Part shown: positions 41,890 through 49,486 of the stretch, in pieces
Layout of the letters: each line of letters starts with the position of its first letter
Numbering within the stretch: the stretch's first letter is position 1
NCBI RefSeq assembly: GCF_008642375.1
Contig: NZ_CP029194.1
Location: forward strand, 3,596,001-3,660,000
From: Streptomyces venezuelae
GTDB lineage: Bacteria; Actinomycetota; Actinomycetes; Streptomycetales; Streptomycetaceae
Direction: 5' to 3'
Length of the DNA: 64,000 bases
Made by a program: the position numbers and the translations under genes
The notes under the pieces: generated by a model
Database searches by the model: none
The model's input: only the letters and a program-made list of their open reading frames with translations
What the model was told of the DNA's origin: nothing

Positions 41890-42351
41890 CCCATCCATTG
41901 GAAGCTTGTCCTCGACGCCGCCGACCCGCACGCGCAGGCCGTCTTCTGGTCCGCCGCCCTCGGCTACGTGGAGGAGGACCACGACGCGCTCATCCGGCGC
42001 CTCCTCGACGCCGGGGCCGCCCCGCCCGAGACGACCGTGACCGTCCACGAGGGCACGGACCGGGAACGCCTCGGCTGGCGCGACCTCGCGGCCGTCCGCC
42101 ACCCGGACGACCCCCACGACCCGGCGACGGGCGGCGGTCTCGGCCGGCGCCTCCTCATCCAGCGCGTTCCCGAGACCAAGACCACGAAGAACCGGCTCCA
42201 CCTCGACCTCCACCCGGACCCGGGCACCCGCGAGGCGGAGGTCATCCGCCTGGAGGCACTGGGCGCGAAGGTGCTGCGGCGGGTGGACGAGCCGTCCGGG
42301 GCCTGGACGGTGATGGCCGACCCGGAGGGCAACGAGTTCTGCGTGCAGTAG
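41884..42351 (+). CDS. VOC-family (glyoxalase-like) protein
   Basis: 155 aa from the ATG at 41884, 21 bases from the start of the divergent CGNR gene. Two beta-alpha-beta-beta-beta modules: KLVLDAADPHAQAVFWSAALGYVEEDHD and NRLHLDLHPDPGTREAEVIRLEALGAKVL...WTVMADPEGNEFCV. Metal-ligand pattern is partly recognisable (His in HLDLH, terminal Glu in GNEFC). Could be a small-molecule resistance or detoxification protein. No room for a 5' leader, so its mRNA is probably leaderless. Confidence 0.87.
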   Translation: MKPIHWKLVLDAADPHAQAVFWSAALGYVEEDHDALIRRLLDAGAAPPETTVTVHEGTDRERLGWRDLAAVRHPDDPHDPATGGGLGRRLLIQRVPETKTTKNRLHLDLHPDPGTREAEVIRLEALGAKVLRRVDEPSGAWTVMADPEGNEFCVQ

Positions 42352-42381
42352 GCGGCGCGGGGGAGGCGGGCCGCCGGCCGG

Positions 42382-42876
42382 TCAGGGCCTGCGCACCTCG
42401 AACTGGAAGCAGCCGTACTCCACCGCCCTGACGTGCACCAGCACGACCGCAGGGTCGGCGAAGGCCTCCGCGAAGGCCCGGTCGAAGCCTTCGCCGGGGG
42501 CCTCCGGCAGTTCCAGGAGCCGCCCGCCGGCGATCCGGCCCTCCGCGTCGTACCGCCGGACGGTCCGCAGCGCCCCGGCCCGCTCGAAGGGGTACGCCTC
42601 CGAGGGCCCGGGGCCCTCGCACTCCTCGGCGTGCACGAAGACGGGGCCCTGCTCGTCGTACGCCCCCGGCTCGGCCCCGGTCCCGGCGGCCCAGCGCCGC
42701 AGCGGCGCGTACGACACGAGCGCGATCCGCTCCCCCGCGACGGCGGGCCGCAGGCAGCAGCGGAGCGGACCGCCCTCGGTCGCGGTGTACGGGACGCACG
42801 GGCGCCCCGCGTCGTCGGTGACGCGCAGCTCGGCGAGGGCGGAGGACGGAATGGCACGTGCGGTGTAAAGGCTCAT
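42382..42876 (-). CDS. DUF1203 family protein
   Basis: 164 aa from the ATG at 42876; the frame continues open upstream through the repeat region but that is fortuitous. Family blocks: CLRPAVAGERIALVSYAPL, GPVFVHAEECEGPGPSEAYPFE, TVRRYDAEGRIAGGRLLELP and VVLVHVRAVEYGCFQFEVRRP. Small soluble protein of unknown role. It ends convergently to the VOC gene. Confidence 0.88.
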   Translation of the reverse strand: MSLYTARAIPSSALAELRVTDDAGRPCVPYTATEGGPLRCCLRPAVAGERIALVSYAPLRRWAAGTGAEPGAYDEQGPVFVHAEECEGPGPSEAYPFERAGALRTVRRYDAEGRIAGGRLLELPEAPGEGFDRAFAEAFADPAVVLVHVRAVEYGCFQFEVRRP

Positions 42877-42947
42877 GCGGCCAGCCTCACGCGCCCCTCC
42901 CCCACCCGCTGGCGGAATTCGGACGGGGCGCTCGGGGCGGGGGCCTT

Positions 42948-43272
42948 GAGGTGCTGGGGGTGGACGGTTCTTCCGGGCTTCTGGTGGGACCGCCCTCTTT
43001 CCGAGAGTCGCAGCTTCCGGCGCCGCGTCAAGGGCGCTCCCGATGGTCGGGTTTGCAAGCCGATGGCCTACGGCCACCCTTGACCCGACACCGGAAGCTG
43101 CGCAACAACTCTCGGAGGGCGGTCCGGGGGCCGGGGTCCACGCACCCTGCCCGGGCATCGGTGCCGGTCGCGTGCGCGGGTGGCAGCCCGGTGGGGTGGG
43201 GCTGGGTTCGCAGCCGGGGCCGGTGGGCGAAGTCCCGTCGACGGGGTCGCGCGGTCGTTGAATGGGGCAGCC
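42948..43272 (+). repeat. Structured repeat, copy A
   Basis: About 325 bp, strongly similar to copy B on the other strand. The first half is a long hairpin (42987-43125): GGACCGCCCT/AGGGCGGTCC, CCGAGAGT/ACTCTCGG, CGCAGCTTCCGG/CCGGAAGCTGCG and GTCAAGGG/CCCTTGAC stack in order around a conserved apex with two mini-hairpins (CCCGA-tgg-TCGGG and TGGCC-tac-GGCCA). The second half is a GC-rich tail with GGCTG-ggttcg-CAGCC. Could be an RNA or a DNA-folding mobile element. Confidence 0.8.
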
Positions 43273-43685
43273 GGGCCGAGCCGAGCGGGTTGCGGTCGCC
43301 GGATGGCCGGGACTCAGGCCCCGCTGATCACTCCCGGCGGGTGGAAGGGGCCCTCGGCCGAACGAACTGCGCACTCCGACCGCCCGAGTGGGCGAAATAT
43401 CCGGGTCGACCCTTTTCCAGGGGAAAGTTACTGCGAGTAGCGCGCAGTTTGCATCACCGACCACCCGGCGAGGGCCCAAGAGGCCGTCGGGAGACCACTG
43501 GGGGCCATCGGGCGAACAAACCCCGCAATCGCACCATCCATTAGACCGAAATGCCCGCTATAGACGTTCTGTCGCCACCTGCTACCCGGAGTATCTGCAC
43601 CTTTGCTTCGACACCACCCACTGGGAGTGACCAGTGGGGCCTGAAGTCAGACCGAACGACGGCCGTCATCCGCTAAGCGCCGTCA

Positions 43686-44008
43686 GGCCGCCCCATTCAA
43701 CTGCCGCGCGACCCCACCGGCCGGTCTTCGACCACCGGCCTCGGCTGCGAACCCAGCCCCCACCCACCGGGCTGCCACCCGCCTCGCGACCGGCACCGAT
43801 GCCCGGGCAGAGTGCGTGGGCCCCGGCCCCCGGCCGCCCTCCGAGTGTGAAAAGGCGGGCTCCGCCGCCGGGTCAAGGGTGGCCGTAGGCCATCGGCTTG
43901 CCGACGCGACCATCGGGAGCGCCCTTGACGCGGTGATGGAGCCCGCCACACTCGGAAAGAGGGCGGCCCCACCAGAAGCCAACGAAGCCGGCCCGCCCCT
44001 GGAGCCTC
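43686..44008 (-). repeat. Structured repeat, copy B (inverted)
   Basis: About 323 bp, read on the minus strand from 44008. Same layout as copy A, but stem segments differ and remain paired: GGCCGCCCT/AGGGCGGCC, CCGAGTGT/ACACTCGG, GGCGGGCTCC/GGAGCCCGCC, GTCAAGGG/CCCTTGAC. The apex and 3' tail (through GTTGAATGGGGC) are close to identical with copy A. It ends 18 bases before the DUF397 stop. Confidence 0.8.
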
Positions 44009-44026
44009 CACACCCGAACGTCGGCG

Positions 44027-44215
44027 CTACTCGGACGCGTGGCTCACGAACCCTGCCCAGGCAGCCGGGCCGAAGGCGAGACGGGGACCCTCGGTGTCCT
44101 TGGAGTCACGGACGTGGACGGTGCCGGGGGTGGTGGCGACCTCGACGCAGTCGTTGCCGTTGCTGCTGTCGCTGTAGCTGCTCTTGAACCAGTTCAGCTC
44201 ACGGTTGCCGATCAT
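44027..44215 (-). CDS. DUF397 small protein
   Basis: 62 aa from the ATG at 44215, overlapping the regulator's stop (ATGA). Classic DUF397: LNWFKSSYSDSSNGNDCVEVA, VHVRDSKDTEGPRLAFGPAAWAGFV. These proteins are specific to actinobacteria and nearly always follow a WhiJ/AbaA-like XRE regulator, as here; proposed to bind it and modulate development or antibiotic production. Confidence 0.93.
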   Translation of the reverse strand: MIGNRELNWFKSSYSDSSNGNDCVEVATTPGTVHVRDSKDTEGPRLAFGPAAWAGFVSHASE

Positions 44216-45078
44216 GTCTCTCCCAGCAGTTGCTCGATGAAGTCCCGCGACTCCGCCGGAGTGAGGGCCTTGGACCGGATGATGCCATAGCGCAGGTCCA
44301 ACAGCCGGAGACGCTTGAGGTCGGAGACAGGACGGCCTCCGAAGTCGCCGTCCATGCGCCCAACTGCCGTCCCGTCCGCGAACTTCAGGAGTGCGATCCG
44401 CCCTCCCGTGCCGGGGTGGTCCGCGTGCTCGGTCGGCATCACTTGAATCTCGACATGGGGCAACTCGCTCACCTCCAGCAGGTGCTCCAGCTGACGACGA
44501 ATCACCATTCTTCCCCCGATGGGCCGTCGCAGCGACGCCTCTTCCTGGACGAAGCTGAACTCAGGAGCCGGACTCTTCTCCAGGACCGAGCGGCGCGCTA
44601 CTCGTGCCGTCACGAACCGCTCCAGCTCATCCGGGGCGTACGCCGGGCGCCACGTCTGCAGCAGGGCTCGGGAGAACTCCTCGGTCTGCAACAAGCCATG
44701 CACGTTGGAGTTCGCGTACAGACAGAACTCGACCGCCCGCGCCTCCAGCTTCGCCAGGTCCCTCACCTTCTTCGGGTAGCGGACCTCCATGAGGTCCGTC
44801 CGCATCCCGACGATCAGCCCACCCGCCCCCAGCGCCCCGTCCGCCTTGTCCAGGAACTCCGGTCGTGGAATCCGGTCCCCCCGCTCCACTTTCCGGATCA
44901 GGTCCTCGCTGTAGCCGATCAGCTCCCCGAACTCGGCCGGCCGCAGGCCTTTCGTCTCTCTCCACAGCCGGATCTGACGGCCGACCGTGGCGACGACCGC
45001 CGCGCCCGACTCGTCGCCGGGATCGACCTCCCACCCCGTGTCCTCGACTGCCGCACCGTTCACCTCGTCCACGCTCAT
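44212..45078 (-). CDS. XRE-family regulator with DUF5753 domain (WhiJ-like)
   Basis: 288 aa from the ATG at 45078. Helix-turn-helix at ~30-85 (VGRQIRLWRETKGLRPAEFGELIGYSEDLIRKVERGDRIPR), then DUF5753: EARAVEFCLYANSNVHGLLQTEEFSRALL, VTARVARRSVLEKSPAPEFSFVQEEASLRRPIGG, LPHVEIQVMPTEHADHPG and RIALLKFADGTAVGRM. With the DUF397 gene after it and the ATPase gene divergent, it forms the triad typical of whiJ/abaA loci. Lacks TTA codons, unlike the DUF5753 regulator at 3612. Confidence 0.93.
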   Translation of the reverse strand: MSVDEVNGAAVEDTGWEVDPGDESGAAVVATVGRQIRLWRETKGLRPAEFGELIGYSEDLIRKVERGDRIPRPEFLDKADGALGAGGLIVGMRTDLMEVRYPKKVRDLAKLEARAVEFCLYANSNVHGLLQTEEFSRALLQTWRPAYAPDELERFVTARVARRSVLEKSPAPEFSFVQEEASLRRPIGGRMVIRRQLEHLLEVSELPHVEIQVMPTEHADHPGTGGRIALLKFADGTAVGRMDGDFGGRPVSDLKRLRLLDLRYGIIRSKALTPAESRDFIEQLLGET

Positions 45079-45221
45079 GCGTGCCCACCTCCTCGTGGCG
45101 GCCCTCTACCCGGGGTGCGGTCCGAGACAGTCGAGACAAGGCGGGACAGCCACAGGACAGTAACCGTACGTAAGGGCGTGTTCGATGGGCAGCGTAAGCA
45201 GCGCCCGCCACGCTGGGTCAC

Positions 45222-45641
45222 ATGAACCAGGATTCAAGCCAACTCATGGCGTCTACACGCCACTTCGCTCTCCAGCTCTCCTCCACCCGCCGAGGCGCCC
45301 GGCTCGCCCGGCTTCTCGCCGTGGAGCAGCTGCGTTCCTGGGGGTTGGAAGCCGCCTCCGAGCCGGTGGCGCAGATCGTGGCCGAGCTCGCCAACAACGC
45401 CGTGACGCACGGCCACATCCCGGGGCGGAACTTCCGACTGGGGATCACCGCATCCCTCCAGACGCTCCGCGTCGAGGTCACCGACACGCGGGGTGACCGG
45501 GCGCCGCTCGTCGGCTGTCACTCCCGCGCCGGAGAGAGCGGGCGGGGGCTGGTGATCGTGGCGGCGCTTTCACTCCGCTGGGGTGTGCGGCGCGGGCCCG
45601 TTCCGCAGAAGACCGTCTGGGCTGAGCTGGGGCTTTCCTGA
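45222..45641 (+). CDS. ATP-binding anti-sigma-factor-like kinase (HATPase_c)
   Basis: 139 aa from the ATG at 45222. RsbW/SpoIIAB-like fold: LSSTRRGARLARLLAVEQLRSWG, N box VAELANNAVTHGHIPG, G1 box EVTDTRGDRAPLVG and G2 GESGRGLVIVAALSLRWGV. Typical short form of the Streptomyces triad with DUF397 and WhiJ-like partners. Expected cytoplasmic; may phosphorylate an antagonist or bind a sigma factor. A 32-bp palindromic hairpin follows the stop by one base. Confidence 0.9.
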   Translation: MNQDSSQLMASTRHFALQLSSTRRGARLARLLAVEQLRSWGLEAASEPVAQIVAELANNAVTHGHIPGRNFRLGITASLQTLRVEVTDTRGDRAPLVGCHSRAGESGRGLVIVAALSLRWGVRRGPVPQKTVWAELGLS

Positions 45642-45642
45642 A

Positions 45643-45674
45643 CAGCCGCGTCGCGGACGTCCGCGACGCGGCTG
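45643..45674. terminator. 32-bp perfect palindrome after the ATPase gene
   Basis: CAGCCGCGTCGCGGAC (45643-45658) directly abuts its reverse complement GTCCGCGACGCGGCTG (45659-45674). One base after the stop codon. Works as a terminator hairpin with a small loop, though the lack of any spacer is unusual. Confidence 0.65.
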
Positions 45675-45899
45675 CCCGCGCGACAAAGGAAAAAGAACAG
45701 GGAAATACCCCACCCTCCCCCACCAACCTCCCCCGGAACGCCTGTCACTCACTCGGGTGACTTGCGCCAACTGGGCTGGATTTGAGGCCGGTTGCCTGGC
45801 ATATGCTCTCGCTCACAACCCCAGACATGCGTCGGCCCCCGGCCGGGACTCGCAATCCCGATCGAGGGCCTGACCACCGAGGAAGGTCACAACTTCCCG

Positions 45900-46733
45900 A
45901 TGGCTTCAAGGCAGCCTAGCGCGCGACCGCGCGCCTCCGGGCTCATTCACCGCAACGTCCGCCACACCACGCGATACGTGGTTGTCGGCAACCACCTCGC
46001 CCAGCACCGCGAGCTCTCGCTGGTGGCGATCGGACTCTCCGTCCACCTCCAGTCGCTGCCCGCCGGGACGCCCGTCAACGTCAAAGCCCTCGCCGCCCGC
46101 TTCCCCGAGAGCGAGCTGAAGATCGCCTCCGCGATGCGGGAGCTGGAGCGGTACGGGTACCTCACGCGGACCCGCGAACGGCTCCCCGACGGGCGGTTCG
46201 TGCCGCGTACGGTCTCGTACAACCGGCCGGGGGCTGACCCCGACGCCTCCCCCGTGACGCCGACACCCCCACCCCCGCCCCCACCCCCGCCACAGGACGC
46301 GCCCACGGCTCCGCCGGGGAAGCCCGCACGCGAGGGGACCGTACGCGAAGCAGCCCCGGCCCCGCTCGCCGAGCCCGACCGCCCCGCCGTCGATCTCCTC
46401 GCCGGCCTCCGCGCGTACGAGCCCCGGCTGCTGCTCTCCGAGCGGGATGTGCGGCGGCTCGCGCCCGGGGTCAGGGCCTGGCTGGAGCGCGGGGCGCACC
46501 CCGACGCCGTACGGCGGACGCTCTGCGCGGACCTCCCCGGCGGCCTGATCAGCCCGGCCGGGCTGATCACCCACCGCCTGTTAGCTCTCCTGCCGCCCCC
46601 GCTCCCCACCGTGCCGCCGGCACCCACTCCCCCGGACCCCCTCCAGAACTGCGACGACTGCGACCGTGCCTTCCGCTCCGCCGCCCCGGGACGGTGCGGC
46701 GATTGCCGGGCCACGGCCAGAGAGGCCGCCTAG
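45900..46733 (+). CDS. Helix-turn-helix protein with C-terminal zinc-knuckle; contains a TTA codon
   Basis: 277 aa from the ATG at 45900; GAGGAAGG lies 13 bases upstream, a longer than usual spacer. Winged-helix part ~15-110: GNHLAQHRELSLVAIGLSVHLQSLPAGTPVNVKALAARFPESELKIASAMRELERYGYL. Then a Pro-rich linker with runs of prolines (~120-140), a second helical region (~155-245) and a zinc-type end CDDC...CGDC (~253-270). Codon 228 (46581-46583) is TTA, so full-length translation depends on bldA. Similar proteins are abundant in Streptomyces and unstudied, some beside WhiJ-like triads. Confidence 0.8.
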   Translation: MASRQPSARPRASGLIHRNVRHTTRYVVVGNHLAQHRELSLVAIGLSVHLQSLPAGTPVNVKALAARFPESELKIASAMRELERYGYLTRTRERLPDGRFVPRTVSYNRPGADPDASPVTPTPPPPPPPPPQDAPTAPPGKPAREGTVREAAPAPLAEPDRPAVDLLAGLRAYEPRLLLSERDVRRLAPGVRAWLERGAHPDAVRRTLCADLPGGLISPAGLITHRLLALLPPPLPTVPPAPTPPDPLQNCDDCDRAFRSAAPGRCGDCRATAREAA

Positions 46734-46900
46734 CACGAGGCTGATGACTCGGGCCCGAGGTCACGGACGAGGAGCCGGCGCCATGACCACCGCATCACCG
46801 CTCTACCGGGCGGTACTGCCGCGATCGGGGCGGTTGCGCATCTGTCGGCCACCGGCATCGAGGATGGCCGGGGCCCGTCCTCGATGACGGTGGCCTGGCC

Positions 46901-47644
46901 TCACTTCAGGTGCCGGGCGAAGAACCGGGCCCCGGCGTCGAGCTCGAACAGCGGGACGCCGGTGTGCCCGCCCATGTTGGCGTGCAGCGTCTTCTCCTTG
47001 GAGCCGAAGGCGTCGAACAGGTCCAGGGCCGCCTGCCTGTCGTTCCCTTCGTCGTCCCATTGCAGCAGGACCTGCAGCGGAATGGTGACCCGGCGGGCCT
47101 CCTCGAACATGGAGCGAGGCACGAAACTCCCGGCGAAGAAGCCGGCGGCCGAGATGCGCGGCTCGACCACCGCCAGCCGGACGCCGATGGAGATCACTCC
47201 CCCCTCGTATCCGACCGGGCCGGCGATCTCGGGCAGCGACAGGAGGGCGTCCAGGGCGGCCTGCCATTCCGGGACCGCCTTTTCGACGAGCGGGAGGACG
47301 AGGGCGTCGATGATCTCGTCGCCGACCGGTTCGCCGGCCTCCATGGCCTGCCGCAGGTCGGCGCGGGCCTGCTCGGCGGCGGCCCATCGGGGCCGGTCAC
47401 CGCTCCCGGGGAGCTCGACGGTGGCTGCGGCGAAGCCGTACTTCGCCGCGTAGTACCGGGCCCGCCCCGCCAGTCGGGGGTACATCCTGCGCAGGCCGAG
47501 GGGCGGGGGGCTGATCAGGATCAGCGGCGCCGGTGCGGATGCGGGCGCGGATGCGGGCGTCCACAGGATGCCGGGGATCTCCCCGAGGGTGAACTCGCGT
47601 TCGAGGACGCCGTCGTCGAGGCGCTGCTCAGAAGTGAATCGCAT
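46901..47644 (-). CDS. Alpha/beta hydrolase (dienelactone-hydrolase-like)
   Basis: 247 aa from the ATG at 47644. The strand-turn region reads PLILISPPPLG (oxyanion side). The nucleophile elbow appears as VGYEGGVISIGVRLAV with Ser152; the usual Gly two residues before the serine is replaced by Val. Candidate acid is in LLQWDDEGNDRQ and the histidine in MGGHTGVP. Length fits esterase-like hydrolases of this group. Substrate unknown. Confidence 0.8.
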   Translation of the reverse strand: MRFTSEQRLDDGVLEREFTLGEIPGILWTPASAPASAPAPLILISPPPLGLRRMYPRLAGRARYYAAKYGFAAATVELPGSGDRPRWAAAEQARADLRQAMEAGEPVGDEIIDALVLPLVEKAVPEWQAALDALLSLPEIAGPVGYEGGVISIGVRLAVVEPRISAAGFFAGSFVPRSMFEEARRVTIPLQVLLQWDDEGNDRQAALDLFDAFGSKEKTLHANMGGHTGVPLFELDAGARFFARHLK

Positions 47645-48094
47645 GGTCGTGCCTTTCGGGAGTGCTCGTGAACGGCGCTCCCGGACGACCTATCGCCCGA
47701 CCGTGACCCCGGAGGGGAGCACCCATGTCGATACTGCGTTCACGGGTACCACCTCCTCGTTCTCTCGCACGGCCTCGGGGAAAGTAGCAGTGGTCGCCGT
47801 GGTCCTCCAACAGGTTTTCGCGGAGGCGCCCGGGCCCACCGCTAAGACGGTCACGCTCGACCCGCCGACTCGACAGCTCATCCGCCGACTGTCCGCTGAA
47901 CGAACGGCCTTGTCCTGAATACGCTCTTGACGTGAACTCGACATCAGACTGAACATTCAGCAGCAGCAAGAGCAGTTGAACACACGAACACCGCACACGC
48001 ACGAAACACGCACAGCTCCAGCGCCTCGTGGCACCCAAGCCCGAGGCGTCTCGCACGTTCCGTCCCATCCCCGTTCGGAATCCGGAGCCCCCAC
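47645..48094 (+). other. 450-bp gap before the secreted aminopeptidase
   Basis: No supported gene. A possible promoter for the aminopeptidase is TTGACG (47927-47932) with TGAACA 17 bases on (47950-47955); the latter is part of a small palindrome CTGAA-CA-TTCAG (47949-47960). The last ~100 bases are A/C-rich with few ribosome-site-like sequences. Weak evidence only. Confidence 0.3.
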
Positions 48095-49399
48095 ATGAAC
48101 ATCTCCGTGCCCAGACGCGTCACCGCGGTCGCCGCACTCGCGGCCCTCGCACTCGCCGGTCTCACCGGCACCGCCGGCGCCGACGCGCGCGCGGCAGCCG
48201 CCGCGCCCGACATCCCGCTGGCCAACGTCAAGCAGCACTTGACGGACCTCCAGTCGATCGCCACCGCCAACGGCGGCAACCGCGCCCACGGCCGTACCGG
48301 CTACAAGGCGTCCATCGACTTCGTGAAGGCCAAGCTCGACGCCGCCGGATACACCACGACCGTCCAGCAGTTCACGACCAGCGGCGCCACCGGCTACAAC
48401 CTCATCGCCGACTGGCCGGGCGGCGACCCGAACCAGGTCGTGATGGCCGGCGCGCACCTCGACTCGGTCTCCTCCGGCGCCGGCATCAACGACAACGGCT
48501 CCGGCTCCGCCGCCGTCCTGGAGACGGCCCTCGCGGTCGCCCGCTCCGGCTACCAGCCCTCCAAGCACCTGCGCTTCGGCTGGTGGGGCGCGGAGGAACT
48601 CGGTCTCGTCGGCTCGAAGTACTACGTCAGCCAGCTGCCCACGGCCGAACGCGCCAAGGTCTCCGGCTACTTGAACTTCGACATGATCGGCTCGCCGAAC
48701 CCGGGCTACTTCGTCTACGACGACGACCCGGTCATCGAGCAGACCTTCAAGGAGTACTTCGCGGGTCTCGGTGTCCCCACCGAGATCGAGACCGAGGGCG
48801 ACGGCCGCTCGGACCACGCCTCGTTCAAGAACGTCGGCATACCCGTCGGCGGTCTCTTCACGGGCGCGAGCCGGGTCAAGTCCAGCGCCCAGGTGTCGAA
48901 GTGGGGCGGTACGGCCACGGCCTTCGACCGCTGCTACCACTCGTCGTGCGACACGACGTCGAACATCAACGACACCGCCCTCGACCGCAACAGCGACGCG
49001 GCCGCGTACGCGGTCTGGAAGCTGTCGGGCTCCACGACCACGCCGCCCACCGGCACGGTCTTCGAGAACAGCGCCGACGTCTCGGTCCCGGACAACGGCG
49101 CCGCGGTGACCTCGACGGTCAACGTCACCGGGATCACCGGCAACGCCCCGAGCAACCTCGCCGTCGGCGTGGACATCGTCCACACCTACCGCGGTGACCT
49201 CGTGGTCGACCTCGTCGCCCCCGACGGCTCGGTCTACAGCCTGTCCAACCGGTCGGGCGGCAGCGCCGACAACATCGTCCAGACCTTCACCGTGAACGCC
49301 TCCTCGGAGGTCGCCAACGGCGCCTGGAAGCTGCGCGTCCAGGACAAGGCCTCGGTCGACACCGGTTACATCAACAACTTCAAGCTGACCTTCCCGTAA
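48095..49399 (+). CDS. Secreted M28 zinc aminopeptidase with P-domain (S. griseus aminopeptidase type)
   Basis: 434 aa from the ATG at 48095. Signal peptide ~1-29. Co-catalytic zinc site: H121 (AGAHLDS), D133 (GINDNGSG), E167/E168 (WGAEELG), D196 (NFDMIGS), H282 (CYHSSCD); Cys280-Cys285 disulfide flanks the last ligand. This is the layout of the S. griseus leucine aminopeptidase. After a Thr/Pro linker (~325-333) comes a P/proprotein-convertase-like domain (~335-434: FENSADVSVPDNGAAVTSTVNV, VDIVHTYRGDLVVDLVAPDGS, WKLRVQDKASVDTGYINNFKLTF), seen in some actinobacterial homologues. Extracellular peptide scavenging. Confidence 0.95.
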   Translation: MNISVPRRVTAVAALAALALAGLTGTAGADARAAAAAPDIPLANVKQHLTDLQSIATANGGNRAHGRTGYKASIDFVKAKLDAAGYTTTVQQFTTSGATGYNLIADWPGGDPNQVVMAGAHLDSVSSGAGINDNGSGSAAVLETALAVARSGYQPSKHLRFGWWGAEELGLVGSKYYVSQLPTAERAKVSGYLNFDMIGSPNPGYFVYDDDPVIEQTFKEYFAGLGVPTEIETEGDGRSDHASFKNVGIPVGGLFTGASRVKSSAQVSKWGGTATAFDRCYHSSCDTTSNINDTALDRNSDAAAYAVWKLSGSTTTPPTGTVFENSADVSVPDNGAAVTSTVNVTGITGNAPSNLAVGVDIVHTYRGDLVVDLVAPDGSVYSLSNRSGGSADNIVQTFTVNASSEVANGAWKLRVQDKASVDTGYINNFKLTFP

Positions 49400-49431
49400 G
49401 GCCGGGGGAAGAACCAGCCGAAGTGCACGCT

Positions 49432-49471
49432 CCCGGGTGGGTCGGTGACCATCGCCCCCGACCCGCCCGGG
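49432..49471 (+). terminator. Hairpin terminator after the aminopeptidase
   Basis: 14-bp stem with one G-U pair: CCCGGGTGGGTCGG (49432-49445) / CCGACCCGCCCGGG (49458-49471). Also 15 bases beyond the end of the converging LolA-like gene. Confidence 0.65.
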
Positions 49472-49486
49472 GTCCCAACCTGGCTC

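Larger units (their letters stand above)
42877..44026. other. 1.15-kb gene-free region holding two inverted structured repeats
   Basis: Every open frame here is a by-product of the repeats or lacks a ribosome site. The centre (about 43290-43680) is unique sequence with a perfect 7-bp hairpin CCACTGG-gagtga-CCAGTGG (about 43618-43637). The two copies of the repeat flank it in opposite orientation. I see no transposase, tRNA or rRNA. Confidence 0.7.

Noticed and set aside
42877..44187. Several frames of 60-230 aa across the structured repeats
   Set aside because: They run through hairpin arms, lack ribosome sites and differ between the two repeat copies; covariation argues for structure over coding.
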